Under the pieces are notes generated by a model that had not been told where the DNA came from, made no database searches, and saw nothing but the letters and a program-made list of their open reading frames with translations. A program made the translations under genes and the position numbers. From Okapia johnstoni (taxonomy: Eukaryota > Chordata > Mammalia > Artiodactyla > Giraffidae), in contig CM044312.1 in NCBI GenBank assembly GCA_024291935.2, forward strand, positions 363,501 through 427,500: a stretch of DNA of 64,000 nucleotides. Reading direction: 5' to 3'. Below are positions 49,911-61,985 of the stretch, in pieces (the stretch's first letter is position 1; each line of letters begins with the position of its first letter).

Positions 49911-50777
49911 GCTCCCCCCAAAACCAGGTTTTTTGAAGGGCTTCTGGCATAATTTCTACAAGAAGGGAAACACTCACTGAAGTTAAGCGCACCCGCGATG
50001 TCTGCCAGCACCCCAGTGTTTGGGTTTTGTGGCCACGCACTTCACCTGCTCGACATGCTTTACTTGATGGATTGCTTTATTTAAGCAATTAGGCAAAATT
50101 AATGCCACGCAAGGTGCAAAACCCAAACAAAGCCAGTTAGCACGATGCCCCCCCTTTGTGTGGACGGTGGGGCCTGGACAGACCCAGCAGCCAGCACCAT
50201 TCTCTGTAAAGGGAAGAGATGACTCGAAGGCCGGGACTCTGCCTTTATGGCCCACATGGTGTTCAGAGGAAACCTCTTGTGTCCTGGTGGGGCAGCTGAG
50301 AGTCAGCTTTAGGCCAGACCCTGGGCTCCATGATCCTGGCGATGAACCCTCAGTTCTCAGAACCTTCATCGCCAGTTCTGAATAACTGCTTCATCTGGTA
50401 AAAGGGAACTTCAGCTTTTCTACCTTGACCCAAACCAATGGAGGGAAAATTAACATTGGTTAATTTGAATTGTTACTTTATTGCTTATCCTGTGCCTTAA
50501 AGTATGAAGTGTGAGGCATTGCTTCAGGTTAAAACAGAAGATGCCTCGCAGCCGAGTTCACCACAGTGTATTCCTCATCAAGGGTCAGCCCTCCTTTGTC
50601 AGGAACTAAAGCCAAATGCAAACAGTGGTGGTTTGTACACGGTTGTTGCTTTAACGCCATTCTAGCTGGACCACCCCCTGCAGATGGAACACAGCAGAGG
50701 GTTTTTTGGTTTTGTTTTTTCTTGTAAAATGCCCTTTTTGCTCCACTAATTTTACATGACAGTGCATGTATTTATTC

Positions 50778-50783
50778 AATAAA
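50778..50783 (+). terminator. ESYT2: AATAAA polyadenylation signal (distal, probable main site of ESYT2)
   Basis: A canonical hexamer followed within 10-50 bases by T-rich and GT-rich sequence (TTTTTGTTTTATC, then TTCCTTTGTCTTTTG), the usual layout of a strong cleavage site. Confidence 0.8.
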
Positions 50784-50809
50784 ACTTTTTGTTTTATCTC
50801 GCTTGTGAT

Positions 50810-53300
50810 TTATTCTTCCTTTGTCTTTTGAAGTAAAATTTCTAGTGTGGAACCAGGCAATTGGAAAAGTGTATGTAGTATAGTACTTGTATTTCTTATT
50901 TGTGAATTCTGTTCTTTTCAAAACTATATCAGATCACTGATATTACTCCTTAGTTTCCATTTTAATTTGACTCTTCTCTGCCTCTTGCAGACTGAGTTTT
51001 GAAACCAGCTCTTCTGAAAGATAATCATGAATAGAAAAAAACAAGTCTTTAAAACCAGAGCGCTGAGAAGTTGTTAAGAGGGTCTGGTTTGAACAAAAGG
51101 AGGGAAACCACTAGAGGCAGTGTAACTGAGTCCAGATCACTCTGCTGGCCACAGGATGGGCCACTAAATCCAGGAGATGACGCCCTGAGGCAACTATGAC
51201 TCGATTCAGAGAGCTGGCCGACCTAGAAGATGGCAGGCTACCATCTCAAAATAATCATCTGGACCAGGCTTGGATGCCAGGTTCTTTTATGTATCAGACA
51301 TGGTGGGAGGGGAGAAAACAAAGTAAAAAGACCATTTAATTTTTGCGAATAGCTCCTAGAGTGGCAAGCCTTGGACAGGGGGACGTGGTAGTTTCATTTC
51401 CTTCCAGCCATGTCACAGGTGGTGTGAGGAGGAATATTGCCTGCCGTGTCAATAAACAAGGATGAGCTAACAAGGGTTAGCAGTCTGTCATTTCAGACCC
51501 CAAATGTGGATTTTGAGCAGGTGCTACTCTCCACTCGAGAAACGGGAATGTCACAGTCACTCACAGGTGGGGCAGGGGCAGGTTATCTCCCAGTGAGCTA
51601 AACAGAGTCACCTTAGCCCTGTTCCTGGCACACAGTTGATGAAAAGGTATCTGCTGAATAAAGGATGTATAAACTAGGCAGACCTTAAATAACAATAACA
51701 TGACTTTGTCCTAACAAGTTTCCATTTAACAAAAGATAGACACCGATCAACAGGTCTTGTTACGGCTAAAGAGAAAGATGCTGATGACCACAGTAAAGAA
51801 TGCTGTTGAGACAAAAGCCAATAGTATAACTGTCTGAGAAGTAACTGAACCAGGAAGTCTGTCTGTTTTTGTGTTAGTCTGGAAATGCTGGGCAATACAA
51901 CAAGGACAGAAAAAGGTTATAAATTTTGTCTCGGGAAAGAAGGTGGTTTTCAAATATGAGATTGTCAACCTGAAAAGCCTAAGCAAGTCATATGAAAACT
52001 CTTGAGCAAGTATTTCATAAAGGACCAGGTATAAAAACAGAAATTTCTATGTCTTATCCAATAATAGCTACCAGAAAACAGAATGGAAAACATCCTACAG
52101 CAGGCCTGGCGCCACACCAGCGGTGAGACCCGCAGCCCATCAGGAGCGCCGCGTGGTTGGGCTCAGCTCCCCGGAGCCCGCCCCGGCGCACCGCCCCTCT
52201 GGATCCTGGGGAACCATGTTGAAAACAGTCAGTGGCGGTTGTCTGACGCTGCAGCTCCCTGGGGTGGTGAGGCCAGTTGGGACCAATAGGAGACTGACCC
52301 AAAAATCTTAAAGGAAAACCTGGGAGACAGATGTCAGAGGCTTGGAAAGCCTCTCGAACCCCTGGGCTTCTAGGAAGCTGTGCTCGTGTGCGGCTGTGCC
52401 TGCGCCCACGAGTGAGACTAGGCCGGTCACCTCCACCTGTGCCAGAGGTCAGCGGGGTGAGGGCCGAGGCAGGACCACGTGATGGGGCACTGAAAACAGC
52501 ACCCCCACACACACACCAGCTCTCACCCAGTACGGGAAAGTGAAAGCCGCTCAGTCGTGCCTCTGCGACCCCACGGACTGCATTGTCCATGGGATTCTCC
52601 AGGCCAGAACACTGGAGTGGGCAGCCATTCCCTTCTGCAGGGGATCTTCCCCACCCAGGGATTGAACCCAGGTCTCCCGCGTTGCAGGTGGATTGTTTAC
52701 CAGCTGACCTATCAGGGAAGCCTAAGAATACTGGGAGACGAGTCCAAAGTATTCAAGAAACCTCTGAGCGGTCATTAGCTGACCAAATTGGCTAACTGGA
52801 GACTTCAGAGGCAGCATGTGACAAAGCATATGGCTTCTAGAGAATTTATCCAAGAAGGCTACTAAGTGAAAAATATCTGAGTCGAGGGGAGGTCTCTTAC
52901 TTAAACAACGTTGCCACACTGTATTATTTTAAATTTTCAACAGCAGCAGCAGACATACGCAAAAACAGGATAGTATAAGCCACACACGGGAAAAAAAAGT
53001 CATCGAATGTGCCCCTCAGGAAGCCCGGGTGTGAGCGGGCACAGACCTTAAATCAGATATTAGGTAAGTATGTTCAAAGAAAACTATCCAAAGAATTCAC
53101 AGAAAGGGAAGAGTGGTTTTCAGCGAAATAGAGAATAGCAGGAAAGAGAAATTATCAAAAGAGTGAAATGAGCATTCTGGGTATGAAATGCAGTACATGG
53201 AATGTAAATGTCACTGAAGTTCAACGATAGACGAGTTGACGGAAGAGTCAGAAACCTGAAGCTGAGTCACGGACCGTCTCCTCTCCTTTGAGCACAAAGG
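50810..53300. other. Intergenic sequence right of ESYT2
   Basis: No gene is recognised. One SINE (52536-52722) and a MIR-like tail near 51617-51662 (CCTGGCACACAGTTGATGAA). On the minus strand, 51747-51986 could encode a short peptide with one hydrophobic segment; I cannot link it to a family. Confidence 0.6.
52536..52722 (-). mobile_element. Bov-tA-type SINE
   Basis: Minus-strand copy from AGGCTTCCCTGATAGGTCAG to the GGTCGCAGAGGCACGACTGA end. Confidence 0.88.
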
Positions 53301-53319
53301 GCAGGATGAAGCCCAAACG

Positions 53320-54330
53320 GGACACTCAGTGACGCCCCAGAGGGGAGGGAGGAACGGGACCAGGAAGAACATGGAGCAAGACGATGGGAAAACGCCCGGG
53401 TTTGCTGGAAACCTCCCACAGGAGAGTCAGAGGCCCCGGCAGGCGCGGCTCAGCCTAAGCAGGGACGTCAGGCTCAGGCGTCTTCGGCAAGGACGCGGTG
53501 GCTCACCCGCAACCACAGAGGCCAGGACGCGGGTGACCGTGCCAAGCGCCCGTCTCCAGCAAGACTGTCCTGCGGAAGGAAGGGGGGCGTGCCCCCGGGG
53601 TCTCTTCACCGCTACACCTGCCCTGCAAGGGCCGCCCGAGGACGGACGTCTGCCTCCGGCCATCCCCTTGGGAGTCAGTCCCGTTTCTACCGGGAGCGGC
53701 CGAGGCCAGAGCGGAGCCCCCGTCAGACCCGCCCGCATCTCGCCCTCGGCTGTGCGGACCCAGGGGGCAGCAGCGGCTGCAGCTGTGCCTGGCGAGTGAG
53801 CGGGACGAAGCGGCCGAGTTGTGGGGTCCGTGGGAAGGTGCCTGGCGTGAGCGGGCGGGGGGCAGCCGCCGCGTCCCCGGCTCGGCACTGGCTGCAGGCC
53901 CCCAGAGCAGCGGCCCCACGGGCGCCATCTGCTGCCCGCGGCCCCGCCCGGCCTGGCTGAGAGGAGAGGACCGTCCCCGCCGCCCAAGCAGCCCCCAGTT
54001 GGTAACGACTGCTTTCATTCATCGCGGCGTAAGAGAAGTGTGCAGGAGCCCTAATGGCTGTGCCCTGAATTTTCACAGGCTGGCTGCCGGGTGCTGCTCA
54101 TGTGGTGACCAACAGCACCCAGGTGCCCCCCCCACAGGTGCCCTTCGGGATGCCCAGCCTGGCCCGCGGGCCCTCCATGAGCTCCCTGCAGGCCCTGGGC
54201 CATACGCCCCCGGGCAGCGCCTGCCTTCTGCGGCCTGGTGGATTCTCCTTGAAGTCACTGCAGAGGAGGGCCCGCGGGCAGGCCGGGCAGCACCATGGCA
54301 ACCCCAGGAGGGTTTCCTGTACCAGCCAGG
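53320..54330. other. GC-rich, CpG-rich block (candidate CpG island)
   Basis: About 1 kb dense in CG dinucleotides (for example GGACGCGGTGGCTCACCCGC and CGGGACGAAGCGGCCGAG), unlike the adjacent AT-rich sequence. Long open frames occur on both strands in most phases because stops are rare in GC-rich DNA, but none shows a recognised domain. It could be an orphan CpG island, a promoter of an unannotated transcript, or GC-rich subtelomeric-type sequence. Confidence 0.6.
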
Positions 54331-55825
54331 AGGACGCGGTCATGGGCCACACACCGCAGCGCTCAGTCTCCAGGCTGGTCCCCGTCCCTGGTCCCCCGCG
54401 GGACAGTTGCACACGAGACACATGCTTTTCTAGAAGCGTCTCTAGAATCCGACAGTGTGGAGGAGGCTGGTCCTCACAGGTTCTGGGTCATTTCACTGCT
54501 GCCAGCTGCAGGGCTGGATGTGTCCCCAAGGTGGAAGGCAAGCAGTTCATGGCAGTTTTCTAAATATGTAAAAAAGTAAATGCGCAGCCCGCTGTTCTGT
54601 GTGCAAGCCCGCCTCCACGTGGTGGAGATGGGTTTTCTTTTCTTGGACTTTGCTTTCATTTTCATGCTAATATTTCATATCAAATAACCCAAGATTTCCT
54701 TTCATTTGCCTGCAATTTTGCAAGCTGCTTCAACTCAGCTTGAGAGGCTGAGCTCTTTATTGGTGAGCACTTTAACGTAACTTAAATTAAACAGAACGCC
54801 AAGAGCTTCTTGGATCATTTTTTATGGAACAGCTTTTCCAAAATCTTGCCCGGATTGTCCCTCACGCCGTTCCAAGTGTGTGAATGCCCCCAACACGAGG
54901 AGCCAGGTCTATCTGTTCTTTAAAGAGTACAGAAAATAGCTTTGGGGAAATTTGGTTGTACACACATATTACCCCTCTTTGAAAGTGTAAACCTCTGAAG
55001 TATCTTGTTGACTTTTTCCAAATGTAAAAGGCCAACTGCTTATAATGCTACCCATCGCTTGGTAACGTTTAATCACGTCTAGTACTCACAAGGCGGCCTG
55101 TCTTCACGGGCAAACTGCGCATGTGTGCCTGTGTCTGCAAGCAAGAGCGCGTGGGAATTGGCGGTGTGCGCACGAGCGGACACGTGTGTGTTGTGTGTGC
55201 ATGCTGACTGTGCACACACCTGCCTTGTGTGTTTACACGTGTGGGCACACGAGTGTATGGGTATGTGCTTGTTGTGTTGCATACGTGTATGGTTTCTGCA
55301 TATCTATTCACTTTGTGTGCCTCTGTATAAGTATATGTGAGCATGTTTGGCTCCTGCAAGGCGCTCTTCTCAAACTCAGGGTTTCATCCTGGATCTCCTT
55401 GAGAGCAGAGCCTACGGCAAGACCCGTGCTTGTGCTTATTTGACAATGTGGGCCTGAGAGCGAGACTTCCCTTCTCTTCTGGTCTCTGAAAAGGTAAGTT
55501 TGCATAAGAGAGTGATCACCTGTTTCTTAACACTTTGGTGAAATTTGCCTCTAAGAATTTCTGAGCCTGATGCCTTTCAGGAAGGATCTGATTATCATTC
55601 ATTTTAACATGTGGTATTAGTTTATTTTCAATTTTTCATCAAATCAGTTTTGCAGACTATCTACCTCATGCTTTCCAATTTATCCGAAAACAGTTTCTTA
55701 TGAATCTCTGTTATATTTGTAGTTGCAGCTCTTTTTAATTTCCTAACATTGTTTCTGTTTACCTTCTACTTTTTTCTTGATTAGAAATCCATTTATCTTA
55801 TTAGTTTTGTGAAGAAGAAAAAAAG
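54331..55825. other. Intergenic sequence with a TG-rich stretch
   Basis: No gene is seen. 55117-55345 is a degenerate (TG)n/(CA)n-type region (GTGTGTTGTGTGTGCATGCT and similar). The remainder is unique. Confidence 0.65.
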
Positions 55826-56032
55826 ACAGTGAAAGTGTTAACCGCTCGGTTGTGTCTGACTCTGCAACCCCGTGGACTGTAGCCCACCCAGGCTCTTTGG
55901 TTCATGGGATTCTCCAGGCAAGGACACTGGAGTGGGTAGCATTCCTTTCTCCAGGGGGTCTTCCTGACCCAGGGATCGAGCCTGGGTCTCCTGCATTACA
56001 GATGGATTCTTTACTCTGAGCCACCAAGGAAG
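55826..56032 (-). mobile_element. Bov-tA-type SINE
   Basis: Minus-strand copy from CTTCCTTGGTGGCTCAGAGT to the GTCAGACACAACCGAGCGG end. Confidence 0.9.
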
Positions 56033-56397
56033 ATGATTAGTTTTGTAAAGATATTATTTTATTACGTCAGTTGTTTTCTTTATATTAAATTCTGCTCTTG
56101 CCTCCCTTCTGCCTACCTTGGTTTACAGAGTTGAACATCAAGCTCATTTTCCATCCTTCTTTTAAGACAATTAAATGCATTTAATGCTGGAAGTCTCGCC
56201 CTCATACCGCTCTGCTCCCCTCCCAAGTCTCGCTAAGCACATGCTTTCATCTCGATCTGGGTGTTTTCTAACTTACACTGAGACTTACTCTTTAGTCCTT
56301 GAGTTACGCAGAAGATTTTTTAAGTTTCCAAGCATGCTCCCCCCACCTTCTGGTGCTGGTTATGAATTTAATTGCACTGATGTCAGAGAAGACCCTC

Positions 56398-59300
56398 TTC
56401 GTGAATCACTGCCTTGTCGTGGTGAAAGGGCTTGGGTAACTCAGTGAAGCTCTGAGCCATGCCGTGCAGAGCCACCCAAGACGGACGGGTCACAGGGAAG
56501 AGTTCTGACAAAGCGTGCTCCACGGGAGGAGGGGTGGCAACCCCTCCAGTATCCCTGCCTCAAGAACCCCATGGACAGCATGGAAAGACGTGACACTGGA
56601 AGATAAGCCCCTCAGGTTGGAAGCTGTCCAACATGCTGCTGGGGAAGGGTGGAGGCAATTGCTAATAGCTCCAGAAAGAAGGAAGAGGCAGGGCCAAAGC
56701 AGAAATGACGCCCGGTCGTGGACGTGTCTGGTGGTGAAAGTAAAGTCCGATGCTGTAAAGAACAATATTGCATAGGAACCTGGAATGTTAGCTCCATGGA
56801 TCAAGGTAAATAGGACATGGTCAAGCAGAAGATGGCAACAGTGAAGGAACATCGGCATCTTAGGAATCTGTGACCTAAAATAGATAGGAATGGGCAATTT
56901 TAATTGAGATGACCATTATAACTACTACTACGGGCAATAATCCTTAGAAGAAATGAAGTAGCCATCATAGTCAACAAAAGAGTCTGAAACCCAGTACTTG
57001 GCCACAGTCCCAAAAACAACAGAATGATCTTGGTTCATTTCCAACACAAACCACTCAGCATCACAAAAATTCAAGTCTGTGCCCCAACCACTAATACTGA
57101 AGAAGCTGAAGTTGACCAGTTCTATGAAGACCTATAAGACCTTCTAGAAAGTGAAGTCACTCAGTCGTGTCCGACTCTTTGCGACACCATGGACTATAAC
57201 CTACCAGGTTCCTCCATCCATGGGATTTTCCAGGCAAGAATACTGGAGTGGGTTGCCATTTCCTTCTCCAGGAGATCTTCCTGACCCAGGGATTGAACCG
57301 GGGTCTCCCGCGTTGTAGGCAGACACTCTACTGTCTAAGCCACCAGGGAAGCTCAAAGACCTTCTAGAACTGACACCAAAAAAAGATGTCCTTTTCATCA
57401 CAGGGGACTGGAATGCAAAAGAAGGAAGTCAAGAGATACCTGGAATAACAGACAAGTTTGGCCTTGGAATACAAAATACAGCAGGGCAGAGGCTAACAGT
57501 TTTGTCAAGAGAACACACCAGTCAAGGTAAACACCCATTTCCAATGACACAAGAGATGACTCTACACATGGACATCACCAGATGGTCAACACCAAAATCA
57601 AATGGACTACATTCTTTGCAGTCAGTGACAGAGAAACTCGATATAGTCAGCAGAAATAAGACCTGGAGCTGAATGACTCAGATTATCAGCTCCTTATTGC
57701 AAAATTCAGGCTTAAATTGAAGAAAGTAGGGAAAATCCCTGGACCATTCACATATGACCTAAATCAAATCCCTTATGATTATACAGTGGAAGTAACAAAT
57801 ATATTCAAGGGATTAGATCCGGTAGACAGAGTTCCTGAAGGACTATGGACAGAGGTTTGTAACATTGTACAGGGGGTGGTGTAGCCACCCAAGGAAAAAC
57901 AAATGCGAGAAGGGAAAGTGGTGTCTGCGGAGGCTTAACAACGAGCAGAGAAGAGAAGCGAAGCGAAAGGCAAAGGAGAAAAGGAAAGACACACCCATCT
58001 GAATGCAGAGCTCCAAAGAACACCAAGGAGAGATAAGAAGGCCTTCTTAAGTGAACAATGCAAAGAAATAGAGGAAAACAATAGAATGGGAAAGACTAGA
58101 GATCTCTTTAAGAAAATTGGAGATATCAAGGGAACATTTCATGCAAAGATGGGCTCGATAAATAAAGAAACAGTATGGACATAGCAGAAGTAGAAGAGAT
58201 TAGGAAAAGATGGCAGGAACACACAGAAGACCTGCACGAAAAAGGTCCTAATGACCCAAATAACCATGACAGTGCGGTCACTCACCTAGAGCCAGACAGT
58301 CTGGAGTGTGAAGTCAAGTGGACCTTAGGAAGCATTACTATGAACAAAGCTAGTGGAGGTGATGAAGCTCCAGCTGAGCTATTTAAATTCCTAAAAGATG
58401 ATGCTGTGAAAGTGCTGCACTCAATATGCCAGCAAATTTGGAAAAGTCAGCAGTGGCCACAGGAGTGGAAAAGGTCAGTTTGTGGATCACAACAAACTGT
58501 GGGAAATTATTGAAGAGATGGGAATACCAGACCATCTTACTTATCTCCTGAGAAACCTGTATGTGGGTCAAGAAGCAACAGTTAGAATCTTACATGAAAC
58601 AACTGATTGGTTCAAAATTTGGAAAGAGGTACAACAAGGCTGTATATTGTCACCCTTTTTACTTAACTTATATGCAGAGAACATCATGGGAAAATGCCAG
58701 ACTGGATGAATCACAAGGTGGAATCAAGATTGCAGGGAGAAATATCAACAACCTCAGATATGCAGGTGATAACACTAATGGTGGAAAGTGAAGAGAAACT
58801 GAAGAGCCTCTTGATAAGGGTGAAAAACAAGAGTGAAAAGGCTGGCTTGAAACTCAACATTCAAAAAAACTAAGATCATGGCATCTGGTCCCATCACTTC
58901 AAGGCAAATAGGAGGCGAGATAAGTGGAAACAGTGACAGATTTTATTTCTTGGGCTCCAGAGTTACTGCAAATAGTAACTGCAGCCATGAAATTAAAAGA
59001 TTCTTGTTCCTTGGAAGAAAAGCTATGACAAGCCTGGACAGCGTATTAAAAAGCAGAGACATAACTTTGCCAACAGAGGTCCGTATAGTCAAAGCTACGG
59101 TTTTCCCAGTGGTCCTGTATGGATGTGAGAGTTGGAACATAAAGAAGCACTGAAGAATTGATGCTTTTGAACTGTGGTGTTGGAGAAGACTCTTGAGAGT
59201 CCCTTGGACAACAAGGAGATCCAACCAGTCCATCCTAAAGGAGATCAGTCCTGAATATTCATTGGAAGGAATGATGCTGAAGCTGAAACTCCAATACTTT

Positions 59301-59516
59301 GGCCACCTGATGGGAAGAGCTGACTCACTGGAAAAGACCCTGATGCTGGGAAAGATTGAGGGCAGGAGGAGAAGGCGGAGGCAGAGGATGAGATGGTTGG
59401 ATGGCATCACTGACTCAATGGAAATGAATCTGAGCAAACTCCAGGAGATAGTGGAGGGCGTGCTGTGCTGCAGTCCATGGGTCACAAATGGACACGGCTT
59501 GGTGACTGAACAACAG
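56398..59516 (+). mobile_element. Nearly full-length BovB (RTE) LINE, inactive
   Basis: BovB codes for an apurinic-type endonuclease and a reverse transcriptase. This copy starts with the 5' region (TCACTGCCTTGTCGTGGTGA), passes the endonuclease region (GGAACCTGGAATGTTAGCTC at about 56776; a CTTTTCATCACAGGGGACTG match at about 57390) and the RT to C-terminal part, and ends at CTTGGTGACTGAACAACAGC. The RT is broken: near 58475-58480 sequence that should precede the RT palm jumps directly to GTGGATCACAACAAACTGTG, so part of the catalytic core is deleted, and frameshifts occur elsewhere. A SINE sits at 57150-57355. Confidence 0.92.
57150..57355 (-). mobile_element. Bov-tA-type SINE nested in the BovB, with target-site duplication
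   Basis: Full-length minus-strand SINE flanked by the perfect 14-base repeat AAGACCTTCTAGAA (57136-57149 and 57356-57369). Removing one repeat and the SINE makes the BovB continuous, so the SINE is the younger insertion. Confidence 0.95.
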
Positions 59517-59860
59517 CAGCATAGATGTCTCCACAATGTTGATTCTCTGGGGGGAGTTGAGCTCGTCCCCCCATCCCTGTCTTTGCCTCCTGGCCCCTGG
59601 TCCAGAGCAGATCTTAAAGGAGGTTCTGAGACCCAATCCTTGAGGAGAGCTGGGATCTTGAGATAGCAGCTCCTGCAACCAAGTGAGAAGGGCCTTGACG
59701 TGGCTGCTGGTCAGGGTCTGGATCCGGGGCTGCTGCGCCAGAAGCACCAGCTTTTGAAACTTTCGGCTTCTTTTCCTGGGCAGATGGGTCTGCCTGGCAC
59801 TTGGCTGCAAGCAGAGAGCCCAAACCTGGTATCGGTCCTCTGTGGGGCAGGCGCAGCCCA
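59517..59860. other. Unidentified sequence between two BovB pieces
   Basis: Moderately GC-rich, with no repeat I recognise. On the minus strand it lies in an open frame (59614-60195) that also reads through the next BovB fragment in antisense. I cannot assign it to a gene or pseudogene. Confidence 0.5.
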
Positions 59861-60019
59861 CTTGATGGCAAATAGAAAGGGAAGAAAGTGGAAACAGTGA
59901 CAGATTTTATTTTCTTGGACTCCAAAATGACTTCGGAGAGTGACTGCAGCCATGAAATTAAAAGACGCTTGCTCCTTGGAAGGAAAGCTATGACCAACCT
60001 AGACAGAGTATTAAAAAGG
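59861..60019 (+). mobile_element. BovB internal fragment truncated at both ends
   Basis: It matches 160 bases of the BovB RT C-terminal region (equivalent to about 58900-59060 of the large copy) and stops at ATTAAAAAG without a BovB 3' end, so it is not a standard 5'-truncated insertion. Confidence 0.88.
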
Positions 60020-61520
60020 AGGACCCGCACTCCGGCTGTACCTGCCTGTCCGTGGCCTGCACACGCGTGGCCCCAGGACCTCATTCTGCATTCCTGTTCC
60101 AATTTTGCTCCACGGGTGCAGCGATGCATTTTTTGTTTTCTCCATTTATACCCTGTCTCCTGAAGCTGCTGGGGCAGGAGAAGTGAGCAGAGCACGCGTT
60201 CACGTCACCCTGACCCAGAGTCCTCACGTCCGTGTGGTCCTGAGACAGTCGGGCTGCTGGTGACGGACACCTCCTCGCCGTCAGGAGCCGTGGTCCCACC
60301 AGGTGGCGCTGTGGCCAGTGCGAGACCTTGCCGCTTTCGAAGGTTCAGGAAGGGGCCGTTTCCTCCATTTCTGCACGTGTTTTAGAGCCAGAAGAAGCCA
60401 CTGATTGTGACTGCTCCGCCTGCCATTTTCCCAGCGAGGAGACAGGCTCGCAAAGAAAACGATTCGCCGGAGGGCTTGTTAATTGCAAGAACCAGCTGCG
60501 GCCCGCCAGCGTGCTTTACCAGTGTCTCGGGATGGCAACCTTGCCTAACGAGGAATCTCCTTCTAAAGCAGAGATACTGCCCAGTCTAAGTACAACAAAA
60601 TACAATAAAGTCATTCTTAGGAGACTAAATGAGTTGATGGTCAGTTATTATTTTACTAAACTATCTCAATATCACAAAAACCTTTAGGCCATCTCTTGAA
60701 TTTAATTATTCAGTAACAGCCAATAATTATAGTTTCCTTACTCTCTCACCAATAGACTTATAGGAAAATATCCACTACATGTAAGATAAAGTTTATGGTG
60801 TAAAGTGACTTAACACGATAGACAGTTGATGTTAATTTGGACAAGACAAGACTAACCTCTGAGCTGTGTACTGTAGGTACTCAACATGTATGTTCTGTGA
60901 AAGCCTCACTTTCCTGCACACAGCACAGTGTTCAGAGCCCTGGTCCTGACCAGGAGGTCCAGACCACGTTTCATAGACATTGCTGGCCATGTGTGAGTGA
61001 CAGCAGGAAGGAGTCTCTGCAGGGACAGCTGCGCACAGGGGCCTCTTTCCTGTGTCCTGGAAACCGCAACCTGCTCTGCCTGCTGCCCCGTACGAGGAGC
61101 AGGCACTAAAGGCTGCCTTGTGGGATTCCTGGGACAGGTCCAGAAGAGCCAGAGCCACAGAGGTGCTGTGCCAGCGCCCACTCCTGTCTTCCCAATGGGC
61201 TCCCCTGGGATCATGTGCACAAAGGGCCCCCAAGAGAGCCGCTCCCACCTCCAGATAGCCTGACCGGGTCAGTCCGAGGAGGCCCAGGCTGGGCAGTAAG
61301 GACTCCCGGGTGATCCTGGTGTGTCCGTAGGTGAGAGCTCCTGTTGCTGAGTGCGGCCACCTTCCGGAAGCTTCCTGTGCATCCCACTGCCTGTGAGCAC
61401 TGCCCAGTAGTGTGGGCCCGGTAGATGCTTCCACACCAGCCCTGCTTTCCCACCCCACTTAACTCGGGTTCAAATCCCCAGCTGGGTACATCTGTGTTGG
61501 TACTCAGCCTGCTGAGATTT
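60020..61520. other. Intergenic sequence with a CTCF-like motif
   Basis: The part 60020-60560 is fairly CpG-rich; 60600-60840 is AT-rich; 60850-61500 is unique. No gene is recognised. Open frames at 60328-60687 (non-ATG start) and 60832-61458 (minus) have no recognised features. Confidence 0.6.
60296..60310 (+). promoter_or_regulatory. Candidate CTCF binding site
   Basis: CCACCAGGTGGCGCT matches every position of the core consensus CCASYAGRKGGCRSY. It lies outside recognised repeats, in the intergenic region right of ESYT2. Binding is not shown by sequence alone. Confidence 0.6.
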
Positions 61521-61985
61521 GTTTATAACAGCTTTATTAACATATAATTCACATGCTATAAAATTTACCCTTTTAAAGTATACAATTCAGTGGGTTTTAG
61601 TATGTTTACAAGGCTGTGAACACATTACAGCCAATTCCAGATAGTTTTCATCACATGAAAGGCACCCTGCACCCATTAGCAGTCATTGTCAGCCTCTGCC
61701 ATCTCCTGAGCTACCTTTGCCTGTGGATCTGCCTGTTGCGGACATTTCCTATTAGTGGAATCACACACGGTGTGTCTTTCATGTCTGCTTCTCTCACTGG
61801 GCATCGTGTCTTCAAGCTCATCCACATTATGGCCTGAGTTAGAGCCCCGTTCCCTCTAAAGCTGCAGAGGACACACCGTGTGGATGGGCCCGCCTCGTTC
61901 ACCCGTCTGTCTGGTGCTGGATGTGGGGTTGTGTTCAGTCTCATCGAGCTGGTGGACAGTGACCATGACAGGTGTTGGAAGTCTG
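61521..61985 (-). mobile_element. Old L1 (L1M-type) 3' end
   Basis: Reverse-oriented: ATAACAGCTTTATTAACATA, ACCCTTTTAAAGTATACAAT, CAGTGGGTTTTAGTATGTTT, then TTCCTATTAGTGGAATCACA and GCTCATCCACATTATGGCC. The order matches mammalian L1M 3' regions. Confidence 0.8.

Larger units (their letters stand above)
48045..50800 (+). other. ESYT2: ESYT2 3' untranslated region
   Basis: The sequence after the stop is AT-rich at 48150-48950, then more GC-rich with a CHR-type SINE at 49803-49910. No further splice acceptor or coding similarity is visible. The right end is set by the AATAAA at 50778-50783. The roughly 2.75-kb length fits a mammalian ESYT2 transcript, but the cleavage point is an estimate. Confidence 0.8.

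Noticed and set aside
53329..54563. Several long overlapping frames on both strands in the CpG-rich block
   Set aside because: GC-rich DNA has few stop codons. No frame shows a domain or recognisable protein.
60328..60687. 119-codon frame near the CTCF-like motif, possibly a first exon of a neighbouring gene
   Set aside because: It begins with a non-ATG codon and does not resemble NCAPG2, the neighbour expected from human synteny. No evidence beyond an open frame.
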